Notes under the pieces: generated by a model
Databases searched by the model: none
The model's input: the letters and a program-made list of their open reading frames with translations, nothing else
Told to the model about the DNA's origin: nothing
Source of the DNA: Clostridiales bacterium
Lineage (GTDB): Bacteria; Bacillota_A; Clostridia; Saccharofermentanales; Saccharofermentanaceae
Assembly: GCA_017649745.1 (NCBI GenBank)
Contig: JAGCGE010000310.1
Span: 1-46,347, forward strand
Direction of reading: 5' to 3'
DNA: 46,347 nucleotides
Translations under genes and position numbers: made by a program
Part shown: positions 14,545 to 23,544 of the stretch, in pieces
Layout of the letters: every line of letters starts with the position of its first letter
Position numbering within the stretch: the first letter of the stretch is position 1

Positions 14545-16842
14545 ATGCAGTCGAGATTTATTTTTACAGGACTATTCCTAGCTTTGATATTTGCCCTTAT
14601 ATTGTGCGCGATGGATTCGTGGCGCCGCTACAAAGCGCTCGGAAAAGCGGTCGCATGGCTTGATATCTCGCTTATCCCTCCGATCCTCGGTAATGCAATT
14701 ATTATCCTCGCTCAAACTAAACTCGTTTCATTATTCGGAAGATATGTTTATTTCCTTGGAATGGACTTCGTTGTCTACGAATTGATGTGCTTCACGAAAG
14801 AGTATTGTAAGGGCGCAGGACACGGTCTTAAGATCCCTAAATGGATCAATATCTTCCTTATAGCTGATGCAGTCCAGTTATTGCTTAACCCGTTCTTCGG
14901 TCATGCTTTCGATATAGAACCGATCATGTTCGAAGACGCTACATATTATACTCTTATTCCTTATATAGGTCAGACTTATCACAGGATCGTAGACTACGGT
15001 TTCCTGTTCTTGGCTCTGTTCATATATGTCATGTCTGCGATCAAGTCAAGTAAGGTTTACAGAGAACGTTATACCATCATCGTAGTATCACTTATTGTAC
15101 TCGGTGCGTGGGAGACATATTATATCTTCTCCAAGATCCCGATCGACCGTTCTATGATCGGATTCGGAATGATCGGAATCATCATCTATTATTTCGCAGT
15201 ACACTACAGACCGCTTAGACTTCTTGACCGTATATTGTCGGGAGTTGTCTCGAACGGATCTGAGGCGCTTTTCATCTTCACTCCGAAGGGCAAGTGCGTA
15301 TGGACTAACAAGGAAGGCTGCTATCTTGTCGGAGTTCAGGAAGATAACTGTGAGAATGCACCGGAACTTCTGGAGTGGCTTTTCGATACGAAGATGCGTA
15401 AGGGCAACTGGACAGAACAGCATGTGACGGGAAGCGGCGAAGATATGAAGTATTATCTTCTCGAGAACCGTGATGTAATGGATGAGGAGAAGCGCTTCTC
15501 AGGCTATTACCTTAAGGTCAGGGATATCACTGATGAGAAGCTCAAGATGAAGAAAGACTTCTATGATGCTACACACGATAAGCTCACAGGTCTTTACACC
15601 AAAGAGCGTCTTTTGCACATGATCAAGTTGGAGATGAACAGCCATCTCAAGATCGATTACCTGATCCTTTATATCAACGTTAAGAATTATAAGATCATAA
15701 ATGATATCTTCGGTCCTGATTTCGGTGATTATGCTCTTAAGACTATAGCAGAGCATCTCATGAAGCAGATGTCGGAGCATTGCGTATACGGCAAGATCGG
15801 TCCTGATAACTTTGGTGTACTTCTTCCAAGGGAGAAGTTCGAAGACGAGAAAGTTGAAGCAGCTCTTTCGAAGTTCACGATCAAGAATGATAAGGCTGAG
15901 TACCCTGTAAATATCCAGATCGGTGTCTACGAGGTAGCGCATGATTCGACTGATATCGCTACGATGTTAGGAAGAGCACGTCTTGCTGTTTCGTCACTCG
16001 AAGTCGGATATAATAAGCACATCGCTTACTATACAGAAGAGATCCGTAAAGAGATCATGTGGGAGCAGGAGATCGCTGCTCAGCTTCCTGATGCGATCAA
16101 GAATCGTGACATTAAGCCATTCCTTCAGCCGATCGTTGATACTGACGGAACGATAGTAGGTGCCGAAGCACTCGTGCGCTGGATCCACAAGGAACACGGA
16201 TTCCTGGCTCCTTACAAGTTCATCCCTGCTTTCGAAAAGAACGGCATGATCGCAGAAGTTGACAAGTATATGTGGCGTTGCGCTTGTGAGATCCTTGCTG
16301 ATTGGCAGAAGAGGGGACTGGATCTCTTTATCTCAGTCAATATCTCTCCTAAAGATTTCTACTACATGAACGTTCCTAAATACATAAGGGAACTCGTTGC
16401 AGAGTATAAGGTCGATCCTAGCAAGCTCCGTGTTGAGATCACTGAGACAGTCATGATGAATGATACTGACAAGATCATAGGTATCCTTAACGAATTCAGA
16501 GGCGACGGTTTCATCGTTGAGATGGACGACTTCGGAAGCGGATACTCTTCACTTAACATGCTTAAGGATATGCCTGTAGACGTGCTTAAGATCGACATGA
16601 AATTCCTTGGCAAGTCCGAAAACGAGAAGAAAGCAGATACCATCGTTAAGAACATCATCAACCTTTCTCGTGAGCTTGGAATGACATCTCTTACAGAAGG
16701 CGTAGAGACACATATCCAGTACACAGGACTTTCCGAGATGGGCTGCAGATTGTTCCAGGGCTACTATTTCTCTAAGCCAATTTCCGTTGAACAGTTTGAA
16801 GAATTGCTCGATGAGAAGAAACACGAAGAAATCAGCCAGTGA
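14545..16842 (+). CDS. Membrane PAS-GGDEF(degenerate)-EAL phosphodiesterase
   Basis: A 765-residue c-di-GMP signalling protein: membrane region with about seven helices (1-215), PAS-like region (about 220-335), a GGDEF-like domain whose signature is GPDNF (419-423), and an intact EAL domain (EAL at 541-543, VNISPKD, VEITETV, MDDFGSGYSS, VLKIDMKF, LTEGVET, LFQGYYFSKP). It should therefore degrade c-di-GMP, with an inactive cyclase domain as a regulatory part. The ATG at 14545 follows GAGG and matches the promoter; an in-frame ATG at 14512 would add 11 polar residues. It has the same architecture as the protein at 11393, with an extra PAS. Confidence 0.9.
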   Translation: MQSRFIFTGLFLALIFALILCAMDSWRRYKALGKAVAWLDISLIPPILGNAIIILAQTKLVSLFGRYVYFLGMDFVVYELMCFTKEYCKGAGHGLKIPKWINIFLIADAVQLLLNPFFGHAFDIEPIMFEDATYYTLIPYIGQTYHRIVDYGFLFLALFIYVMSAIKSSKVYRERYTIIVVSLIVLGAWETYYIFSKIPIDRSMIGFGMIGIIIYYFAVHYRPLRLLDRILSGVVSNGSEALFIFTPKGKCVWTNKEGCYLVGVQEDNCENAPELLEWLFDTKMRKGNWTEQHVTGSGEDMKYYLLENRDVMDEEKRFSGYYLKVRDITDEKLKMKKDFYDATHDKLTGLYTKERLLHMIKLEMNSHLKIDYLILYINVKNYKIINDIFGPDFGDYALKTIAEHLMKQMSEHCVYGKIGPDNFGVLLPREKFEDEKVEAALSKFTIKNDKAEYPVNIQIGVYEVAHDSTDIATMLGRARLAVSSLEVGYNKHIAYYTEEIRKEIMWEQEIAAQLPDAIKNRDIKPFLQPIVDTDGTIVGAEALVRWIHKEHGFLAPYKFIPAFEKNGMIAEVDKYMWRCACEILADWQKRGLDLFISVNISPKDFYYMNVPKYIRELVAEYKVDPSKLRVEITETVMMNDTDKIIGILNEFRGDGFIVEMDDFGSGYSSLNMLKDMPVDVLKIDMKFLGKSENEKKADTIVKNIINLSRELGMTSLTEGVETHIQYTGLSEMGCRLFQGYYFSKPISVEQFEELLDEKKHEEISQ

Positions 16843-16853
16843 TCAAACAAAAG

Positions 16854-16862
16854 TGATATAAT
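16854..16862 (+). promoter_or_regulatory. Extended -10 promoter (TGATATAAT)
   Basis: TGATATAAT, -10 at 16857-16862, 30 bases before the lipoprotein start and just after the EAL gene's stop. Confidence 0.55.
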
Positions 16863-16892
16863 ATCTCCTGATCAATGAAATGGGAGAGTATT

Positions 16893-19148
16893 ATGATGAG
16901 GAAGAGTAAGAGGGTATTATGCCTGGTATTATCGGCTGTGTTCGTTTTCAGTTCGCTTATGCTGGGCGGATGTAATAAGAATCCGGAAGAGACAGATGCA
17001 AGTACAGTCAATACTGTTCAGATAACAGAAACGACTATGCCGGAAACTTCAGAAACAAAAGGAAAGATCGATCCCGATAAGGCTGACGGCCAGTTAGGTG
17101 AAGTTATCGATTATAAAGAAGAAGCGCTTAAGATCGCAGCGGAAGTCGGACTTTCAGAAGAAGATCTTAAAGACGAATATGCATTATTCTTAGAATATGC
17201 TGAAGCAGTCTCAGGTAATCCGTCGCTCTATCAGTTCAGTGGATATGTTTATCAGCTGTTTCCTGTAGTTGCAGATAATCTTGATGAAGAAGATAAGGAG
17301 CATTTCCTCGATAAAGTTAAGACGTTAAGGTTCGAAGAAGACGCCTTTGATAGTCTTGGCGGTTATTATTCTTCAGGCGGCAACTATGTGTTGATTGGTG
17401 ATGCGTTCTATTCTCAGTTAGACGGAACATTTGCTTTCGGCATTTATCATGAACTGATGCACTTTGTAGATGGTTCTATTGATGAAGGTGGTTCGCTTGC
17501 AGCCTACATGAACGACGGTACTATAAAGGATGCTTCTGAACTTACTGAAGAAGAAAAGAATGATGTTAAACAGTACATCGGTGATGCCGGTTTTGTTGAG
17601 GGTGGAGCAGAACATTACGTTGCTCAGTATTACTCAAATAATGTAAGTAATTTGGCATATTATGAGGCTGCAGTCATAATGACTACTCTCGAGTATATAA
17701 TCGGCTCTGAGAAATTAGCTGAGATCTTTTTCGACAACAATACGGCTTATGCTTTTACGACATTCCTTCAGGAAAACGGATTTACAGCTGAAGATAGCGT
17801 TGCCTATATGAATGCGATCAACTACGCGGCTTACGGTGATGTAGGTGGCAGCATGAAGAATCCGCAGGAAATGCTCATCAAGCTTTATGAGATATATAAA
17901 GGAACAGAATTCAGAAATGATCTTGCTTTCTGCGAGATGCTCAAATCCTGTTACTTATACGGATATAGTTTCTCTGATCTTGCTCCTAATGGACATGCTT
18001 TTACTGATAAGCTCGATGACTGGAAGATAATGGTCGCTGAAGAATTCGGTTGTGACGAAGCGACATTCAGTTATTATCCTTACCCGATCATTGTCGATGG
18101 TCAGCTTAAGTTCAGTTGTCTTACTTATCTTTATGGCCCTGATATCGAAATCAGAAAGAGTGAAGCGATCTTCCTTTTCGAATATGATTTCACTAACGAA
18201 GAGATTATAGATCATGAGATAATCCATAAGGAATGGATGCCTGAAGATCCTGTGGACAGGTTGCCGTCCGAGCTTGATGGTGACGGTAAGGCACTTCTTG
18301 CCGAATGCGTGGCTGATAATTCGGCGGCTCATGATCAGAACGTCAAGGGAACCAATAAGGAACTTGTCGATCTTTATAAGAGAGCAGAAGAGATCGGAAG
18401 TAAGCACGGTGTTTATATCTGGTTCGATGATCTTGTTCCTGAAGGTCACTTGAGCGATTATGTAAAGCCTGCATCTGATCCTGCCAAGATCTCTGATGCA
18501 TTAGATAAGATCGAAGCTATCCTCGATCTTTATCCGGAAGATTACTTCGATCAGCTCCTTTTCGAGTATTTCTATGGTGCAGCGATCTGCCTATATGACG
18601 GCCCTAACGACGATTTCATTCCTGAGATCTGCTATTCAAATGATCAGTACTATATGGTGATGAACGTCAACGTCAGCAGCACGGCCGTAAATAAATACTA
18701 CGGCGCTGAAGAGACCAGAGCGAAGTACCATCCTGATCTGACTCCATTTGAGGCGCAACTCCTCTGTGAGATCTGGAAGAGTACAGAAAGGTTCTTCAAG
18801 ACCCGTAACAACAATTTCGAAAAGACGCAGATCAACGAGAAGTCCTGGTCAAAGCTCAATGAGTTCAACTTTGATTATACGGGCTGCACTGACGATGAGA
18901 TCATCGATATGATGCTAAGCGAGTTTATTAATCTCGACTATTTCACTGACAAGAAATGCGTGTCTTCTGCAACTAACGATCGTGTATCGATCTACATGTG
19001 CATGATGGGCTATGCCTTAACAGGTAAGAAGCCTGAAGTAAGCGAATTTGTCGCTGCCAAAGGTGACGAACTTTGCAGAGCCATGAGGATCATGTTCGTA
19101 ACAGATAACTGGCCGACTGTAACTTCGTGGGAGAAAGTCTGCGGATAA
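16893..19148 (+). CDS. Large lipoprotein with a gluzincin-type HExxH site
   Basis: A 751-residue lipoprotein. The signal peptide ends in LGGC, followed by an acidic/Thr-rich linker. Residues 186-190 read HELMH, a HExxH zinc-protease motif within 'GIYHELMHFVDGS'; E236 or E240 in 'VEGGAEHY', about 50 residues on, can supply the third zinc ligand, as in gluzincins. The remaining 500 residues are acidic and alpha/beta in character, with no domain I recognise. I infer a surface-anchored metallopeptidase. The ATG at 16893 follows GGGAGAG; the ATG at 16875 in the same frame precedes that site and is not used. The two-component system lies downstream. Confidence 0.75.
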   Translation: MMRKSKRVLCLVLSAVFVFSSLMLGGCNKNPEETDASTVNTVQITETTMPETSETKGKIDPDKADGQLGEVIDYKEEALKIAAEVGLSEEDLKDEYALFLEYAEAVSGNPSLYQFSGYVYQLFPVVADNLDEEDKEHFLDKVKTLRFEEDAFDSLGGYYSSGGNYVLIGDAFYSQLDGTFAFGIYHELMHFVDGSIDEGGSLAAYMNDGTIKDASELTEEEKNDVKQYIGDAGFVEGGAEHYVAQYYSNNVSNLAYYEAAVIMTTLEYIIGSEKLAEIFFDNNTAYAFTTFLQENGFTAEDSVAYMNAINYAAYGDVGGSMKNPQEMLIKLYEIYKGTEFRNDLAFCEMLKSCYLYGYSFSDLAPNGHAFTDKLDDWKIMVAEEFGCDEATFSYYPYPIIVDGQLKFSCLTYLYGPDIEIRKSEAIFLFEYDFTNEEIIDHEIIHKEWMPEDPVDRLPSELDGDGKALLAECVADNSAAHDQNVKGTNKELVDLYKRAEEIGSKHGVYIWFDDLVPEGHLSDYVKPASDPAKISDALDKIEAILDLYPEDYFDQLLFEYFYGAAICLYDGPNDDFIPEICYSNDQYYMVMNVNVSSTAVNKYYGAEETRAKYHPDLTPFEAQLLCEIWKSTERFFKTRNNNFEKTQINEKSWSKLNEFNFDYTGCTDDEIIDMMLSEFINLDYFTDKKCVSSATNDRVSIYMCMMGYALTGKKPEVSEFVAAKGDELCRAMRIMFVTDNWPTVTSWEKVCG

Positions 19149-19150
19149 GT

Positions 19151-19180
19151 TTGCGCCTTTTGCGGTGTTTCTGATAGAAT
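19151..19180 (+). promoter_or_regulatory. Promoter for the two-component system
   Basis: TTGCGC at 19151-19156, an 18-base spacer and TAGAAT at 19175-19180 in the context TGATAGAAT. It lies 25 bases before the response regulator start. Confidence 0.6.
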
Positions 19181-19205
19181 TGTAGGGAAGATTTCGGAGG
19201 GCATT

Positions 19206-19892
19206 ATGACAGATATTCTGATAGTTGAAGATAATGAAGAGCTCGGCGCGCTTATCAGGGATCTGCTGATCCGTGACGGCTATAGCGTTATCTGGAAGAC
19301 AACAGGTGAAGAAGGCCTTCTCGCTCTTAAGGAAGAGAAGTTCCGCCTGATGCTCCTCGACGTCATGCTCCCTGGATTCGACGGTTTCGAGACGCTTCGT
19401 ATCCTTCGTAAAAATCTCGGCCTTCCTGTTATCATGATGAGCGCCAAGAGCGACGATCAGAGCAAGATCTTAGGCCTCGACGTCGGCGCCGACGACTATA
19501 TCGAGAAGCCGTTCTCTTTCCCGGTTCTTTCTTCCAAGATCAAGGCGATCCTGCGCCGTAACTATGTCATGACAGAAGGACACAAGGAACTTTCTTATAA
19601 GGATATCAAAGTCGATCTCGATGAAATGACCGTTCGAAAAGGCGACAAGGTGATATCCGTTAACGGCAAGGAACTTGATATACTCATCTACTTCCTTAAA
19701 AATCCGGACAAGGTCATCCGTAAGGAAACTCTTTTCGATGCGGTCTGGGGATCAGATTGCATATCGGAGATATCAACGCTTACTGTTTATATCAGATGGC
19801 TTCGTGAAAAGATCGAAGACGATCCTAAGAACCCACAGTACATCCACACCATATGGCGTGTCGGCTATAAGTTCGGAGAGGCACCAGACTGA
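19206..19892 (+). CDS. OmpR/PhoB-family response regulator
   Basis: A 228-residue regulator. The receiver domain has the acidic pair near the start (VEDNEE), phospho-acceptor D52 in LLDVMLPGFDG, the 'MMSAKSD' switch region and K105-type lysine in 'YIEKPFSFPVL'. A winged-helix DNA-binding domain follows (about 130-226, 'LREKIEDDPKNPQYIHTIWR' and VGYKFGE). The start follows GGAGGG. It overlaps the histidine kinase gene by one base (TGATG), so the two are made together. Targets cannot be deduced; neighbours are envelope proteins. Confidence 0.95.
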   Translation: MTDILIVEDNEELGALIRDLLIRDGYSVIWKTTGEEGLLALKEEKFRLMLLDVMLPGFDGFETLRILRKNLGLPVIMMSAKSDDQSKILGLDVGADDYIEKPFSFPVLSSKIKAILRRNYVMTEGHKELSYKDIKVDLDEMTVRKGDKVISVNGKELDILIYFLKNPDKVIRKETLFDAVWGSDCISEISTLTVYIRWLREKIEDDPKNPQYIHTIWRVGYKFGEAPD

Positions 19893-21202
19893 TGCGTAAA
19901 TATATCGGAAAGTATATTGTTCTATTCATAATATGCTTGCTGCTTGGCCTGGCGTCTTTCCTGTTTATCACTAAGACTGAAAACAAGACCCAAGGTCAGA
20001 GACATACTCTCATGAACCGCGTTGTTAATGAGATCAATTCAAGTGACATCACAGATATTGATTCAAAGCTCGAGTCACTCAAGAAGACTAACGATTGGGC
20101 AAACGAGTACGGTAAGAATAATGTTCCGACAGATATCAGATACATGGAGATCACAGAAGAAAACACAGGCGTTCCTTCACTGGTCTCAGGGAACTCTATC
20201 TGGACTGTTTCTGAAGATGGTGTGATAAAGGGCTTCATAGTCTTCGATTTCGATGATTCCAACACGACCAAGACGATCATAATAAGCGAGACGGTCATTT
20301 TCATAAGTTTTATAATCTCAGTTATATTCTTTATATATATAGATCGTAAGGTCATTCTCCCGTTCAACAGACTCTCCGAATATCCGGTGAGGATCGCCAA
20401 GAACGAGAACGCCGATGCGCTTCCTGAGACGCGTAACAGATATTTTGGTAAATACGTATGGGGCATGAATATGCTTCGTGACCGTCTGTCAGGTGACACG
20501 CGTAAGCTTCGTCAGCTTGAGAAAGAACAGCTTACATTAGTATCGACGATAGCTCACGGCATTAAGACTCCTGTAGCTAACATCAAGCTTTATTCGGAAG
20601 CAATCAAGAGCGGCCTGTATCATGACGACGGCATCCCTGATGATAAAGACGCTGAAGTCGCTGAAAAGATAACGAAGAATGCTGATGACATAACCGATCT
20701 CGTTAAGGAACTTCTCGACAGCGCGTCAAAGGGCGTAGTTGTTTTCGAGCCAAAGATAGAGACCTTTTATCTTACTGAGATTGAGAAATTCATCAAGCTT
20801 GAATATGACAACAGATTAAGCGTATTAAGGATCCCTTACAAGATAGATATGAGAAGCGACGTCATGATCACCAGCGATAAGGACGGCATCTCAAGGATGA
20901 TCTCGCAGCTCATGGAAAATGCGATCAAATACGGCGATGGCCGCGGCATAACTATTATCATCGACAAGAACGACGACGGCTACGTCTTTGCTGTCCGTGA
21001 TGTCGGAAGCAGGATTCCTGATAGCGAGATGCCTTACGTCTTTAACAGTTTCTGGCGCGGCTCCAATGCTGAAAGCGTCGAAGGCAACGGCCTCGGCCTT
21101 TACGAAGCAGCATTCATCGCCCGTAAGCTTGGCGGCGATATCGAAGTGCGCTACATCGAAGAGACCGAAGAAACTGAGTTTGAGATCTTCCTGCCACTTT
21201 AA
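19892..21202 (+). CDS. Sensor histidine kinase
   Basis: A 436-residue membrane kinase partner of the preceding regulator. One helix at about 7-27, an extracellular sensing segment of about 100 residues, a second helix at about 130-150, then the kinase core. H222 lies in STIAHGIKTP (H box), the N box is MENAIKYGDG, and the G boxes are VRDVGSR and GNGLGLYEA. The size of the extracellular segment rules out the small intramembrane-sensing BceS type, so it is probably not the sensor for the ABC exporter at 24799-27997. The signal is unknown. Confidence 0.94.
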   Translation: MRKYIGKYIVLFIICLLLGLASFLFITKTENKTQGQRHTLMNRVVNEINSSDITDIDSKLESLKKTNDWANEYGKNNVPTDIRYMEITEENTGVPSLVSGNSIWTVSEDGVIKGFIVFDFDDSNTTKTIIISETVIFISFIISVIFFIYIDRKVILPFNRLSEYPVRIAKNENADALPETRNRYFGKYVWGMNMLRDRLSGDTRKLRQLEKEQLTLVSTIAHGIKTPVANIKLYSEAIKSGLYHDDGIPDDKDAEVAEKITKNADDITDLVKELLDSASKGVVVFEPKIETFYLTEIEKFIKLEYDNRLSVLRIPYKIDMRSDVMITSDKDGISRMISQLMENAIKYGDGRGITIIIDKNDDGYVFAVRDVGSRIPDSEMPYVFNSFWRGSNAESVEGNGLGLYEAAFIARKLGGDIEVRYIEETEETEFEIFLPL

Positions 21203-21301
21203 TCTGATCTTCTATCTGGCAGCCGGACTGCTTAACATTTTCTTTAATCTTTCTGTATCTAATCTTGATACTTGATTTGCGAAGTGTTAAATCCCCGTTT
21301 G

Positions 21302-21360
21302 TATGATGTAATCACAAAACAAAAACAAACAACAAGCACAAACAATCGGAGGATAAAGAA
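21302..21360 (+). promoter_or_regulatory. Promoter and A/C-rich leader of a small membrane protein gene
   Basis: TATGAT at 21302-21307 is followed by an unstructured, A/C-only leader (repeated ACAAA) leading to AATCGGAGGA. The leader at 43041-43089 is nearly the same, ending in AAATCGGAGGA. A possible -35 (TTGCGA, 21277-21282) has a long 19-base spacer. Such leaders favour high, structure-free ribosome loading. Confidence 0.5.
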
Positions 21361-21624
21361 ATGGCAAACACAAAAAATGAGAAGAAGATCACAATCTACG
21401 AAGTAATGACAGTAATCACAATTATTATCCTTGTCTTAAATGTAATCGTTTGGATCTATAGCACAAGAGTAGGTTCCAGACCAGCTGGTGATTTCACAGT
21501 ATTCATGGGTTCAAACACAGCATTGTTCTGCTCCATCATCGCAATGAGCGAAGAGAAAAAGAAGAAAGATAAGAAGGAAGAAGAAGCTAAGAAGATCGAG
21601 AATAAGGTAAACGAAGTAGAATAA
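21361..21624 (+). CDS. Small membrane protein with a charged tail
   Basis: An 87-residue protein: polar N-terminus, one helix at about 13-34, a short loop, a second hydrophobic segment at about 46-62, then a very lysine/glutamate-rich tail (about 64-87) probably in the cytoplasm. A strong ribosome binding site (CGGAGGA) and an unstructured leader suggest high expression. The protein at 43090 has a similar size, layout and leader, with low sequence identity. No family recognised. Confidence 0.75.
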   Translation: MANTKNEKKITIYEVMTVITIIILVLNVIVWIYSTRVGSRPAGDFTVFMGSNTALFCSIIAMSEEKKKKDKKEEEAKKIENKVNEVE

Positions 21625-21668
21625 TAATATCAGCCAACTCATTTCGTATTCATAAACTTTTTGCATGA

Positions 21669-21694
21669 AGACCGTTCCGCAAGGACGGTCTTAT
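21669..21694 (+). terminator. Intrinsic terminator
   Basis: AAGACCGT..CC / GG..ACGGTCTT hairpin with a GCAA loop followed by TTATTATTTG, 45 bases after the small membrane protein. Confidence 0.8.
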
Positions 21695-21767
21695 TATTTG
21701 CCGTTTTATAAAATGCTACCTATAGTAGTAAAAAGAAGAAGGCTGTTAAGGACTTTGTGATTTCTGC

Positions 21768-21985
21768 TTCCGAGAGTTGCAAACCTCAAAAAACACAAGT
21801 TGTCTTTCCTGAAGAAGGTTGCAAATAATCTGAAGAATCTGGAAGCAGTAAATGGGTCCTTCAGAAAAAAGCAACCGTAGGAGTCTCAAAAAAACAGGCA
21901 ATCAATAGACTCCTTATGATCTTCCTACAAAGGGTTGTAAAAGGCATAAAGCAAAAATCATAATTCCTGAGAAAGGTTGCAAAAG
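21768..21985. repeat. Diverged GGTTGCA-family intergenic repeats
   Basis: Within the gene-free stretch 21625-22194 the motif (A/G)GGTTGCAAA and relatives recur at 21775, 21817, 21869 (inverse, GCAACC), 21930 and 21974, spaced about 40-60 bases and often flanked by GAAGAA or CTGAGAA. The style matches the repeats at 8921-9345, though more diverged. No reading frame covers it. Confidence 0.5.
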
Positions 21986-22194
21986 TCATGGCAACAAGAG
22001 TTTAGCCCCTTGAATACATTGTTTCTTTGAGATTTTGCTGTACTATATGACTGGACCTGAGCATAAGCTTAAGGTCAGAGAAGAGGAATATTTCGGCAGC
22101 TGTTGAAAATTTTTTTGGTTTTTTTCTCAAACTTGTGAATAATCCGCGTTCCTTATGTGTTATATGGGCAGATGCGGATAAACAAGGAGGCAAA

Positions 22195-23544
22195 ATGACA
22201 GACAAAGAATTGGAAAAGATCTATAACGAAGCGTACCGTGCGGTCTATTGGACGGCAATGTCGCTTCTGAAGAACGAGGATGACGCACAGGATGTCGTGC
22301 AGGATACTTTTGTTACTGCTTTTGAAGCTTATGACAAGATGAAAAATCACGACAACGTCACCGCGTGGCTCAAGAAGATCGCCGCCAACAAGTGCCTGAA
22401 TCGCCTGACAAGGACGAGAACAGTCAACACTGACGACGAGGTCCTGGACAACATCGAGACCGTTCCTGAGGACTTCCTTCCGGATTCGATCATCGAGTCG
22501 GCCGAAAAGAGAAGGATCATCATGGACATTATTGAAAACTCATTGTCCGAAGAAATAAGAAGAACCCTCATCCTGTTTTACTTCAACGAGCTAACTACCA
22601 AGGAGATTGCCAGCGCCATGGGGATCCCTCAGGGAACTGTCCTTTCACGTCTTAATCTTGCCAAGAAGAAGATCAAGAAGGAGGTTGAGAAGTATGAAAA
22701 AGAAAATAACGACAAGTTGTTTGCGATGGCTACACCATTCCTGAGCAAATTGTTCCAGATGGAAGCCGAGCAGGTGCCGCTTAGGCCAATGCCGACTTCA
22801 CTTATAAACCTGTCCGCATCTAACAAGGTTCCGATAAGCGGAGCCTCATCAAAAGCAGCAGCCGTTTCTAAGGCTGCGGTCAAGAAAGGGACCGGTATTA
22901 TGTTAAAGAAATTGATCATTGGAGTTGCTTCAGTAGCAATCGTAGGCACAGCAGCCACAGTAGGAATCGTTCATGTTGTAAATAAGGACGACAGCAAGAG
23001 CGCAGAAAAAAGGGAGATACAGGAAGAAGAAACGATCAGCGAGGTATCAGAGGTATCTGTAGTCTACACAGATACGACAATAGACACATTATCCGTGCCT
23101 GAAACTGACAGTAACGTCACTGAAACGACTGCCGCTGTTCCGACTTTGATGCCGTATGAGAATGAGGAGGGCGCGAGCCAGGGTGAGAGCAAAATAAAGT
23201 TTGGTTCGCCAACTGCTTTAACGTACACGGATCCTGTAGCAGGTATTGAGCTGGAAGCAAAGTTTGCAGGTGACTTCTACTATGATCTGGATGAAGGTGC
23301 AGATATTGACGAAGAAGAACTTCGTGAAGCGATTATCGAGCACGCATATATAAGATGCCAGAACGCTCTGGAGTTCGCTGGTAATGAATGCATTACCGGA
23401 TATTTCTATGATGTCGGAAATGGTATTGCCTATGATCTGAGGCAGGATTATCCGATCCACAATGTCAAAGTAATTATGCATACTATAATTCTCACAGAAG
23501 AGTCCGAGGATGCTTACAATGAAGCTATTGGAGAGAACGGATAA
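22195..23544 (+). CDS. ECF sigma factor fused to a transmembrane and extracellular domain
   Basis: A 449-residue fusion. Residues about 8-80 form sigma region 2 ('NEDDAQDVVQDTFVTAFEAY') and about 110-165 form region 4 ('LFYFNELTTKEIASAMGIPQ', then GTVLSRLN). A linker with 'LFQMEAEQVPLRPMPTSL' follows, then a membrane helix at about 240-262 and an acidic/Thr-rich extracellular region of about 185 residues. The extracellular part may act as a built-in anti-sigma or sensor. The ATG at 22195 follows AAGGAGG at 22184-22190; the extra 20 upstream codons are unsupported. It overlaps the convergent nuclease gene by 31 bases. The pair at 36941-38237 is the split version of this arrangement. Confidence 0.88.
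   Translation: MTDKELEKIYNEAYRAVYWTAMSLLKNEDDAQDVVQDTFVTAFEAYDKMKNHDNVTAWLKKIAANKCLNRLTRTRTVNTDDEVLDNIETVPEDFLPDSIIESAEKRRIIMDIIENSLSEEIRRTLILFYFNELTTKEIASAMGIPQGTVLSRLNLAKKKIKKEVEKYEKENNDKLFAMATPFLSKLFQMEAEQVPLRPMPTSLINLSASNKVPISGASSKAAAVSKAAVKKGTGIMLKKLIIGVASVAIVGTAATVGIVHVVNKDDSKSAEKREIQEEETISEVSEVSVVYTDTTIDTLSVPETDSNVTETTAAVPTLMPYENEEGASQGESKIKFGSPTALTYTDPVAGIELEAKFAGDFYYDLDEGADIDEEELREAIIEHAYIRCQNALEFAGNECITGYFYDVGNGIAYDLRQDYPIHNVKVIMHTIILTEESEDAYNEAIGENG

Noticed and set aside
22125..22155. ECF-type autoregulatory promoter (AAAC ... CGTT) before the fused sigma factor
   Set aside because: The spacer is about 14 bases, shorter than the usual 16-17, and the -10 is weak.
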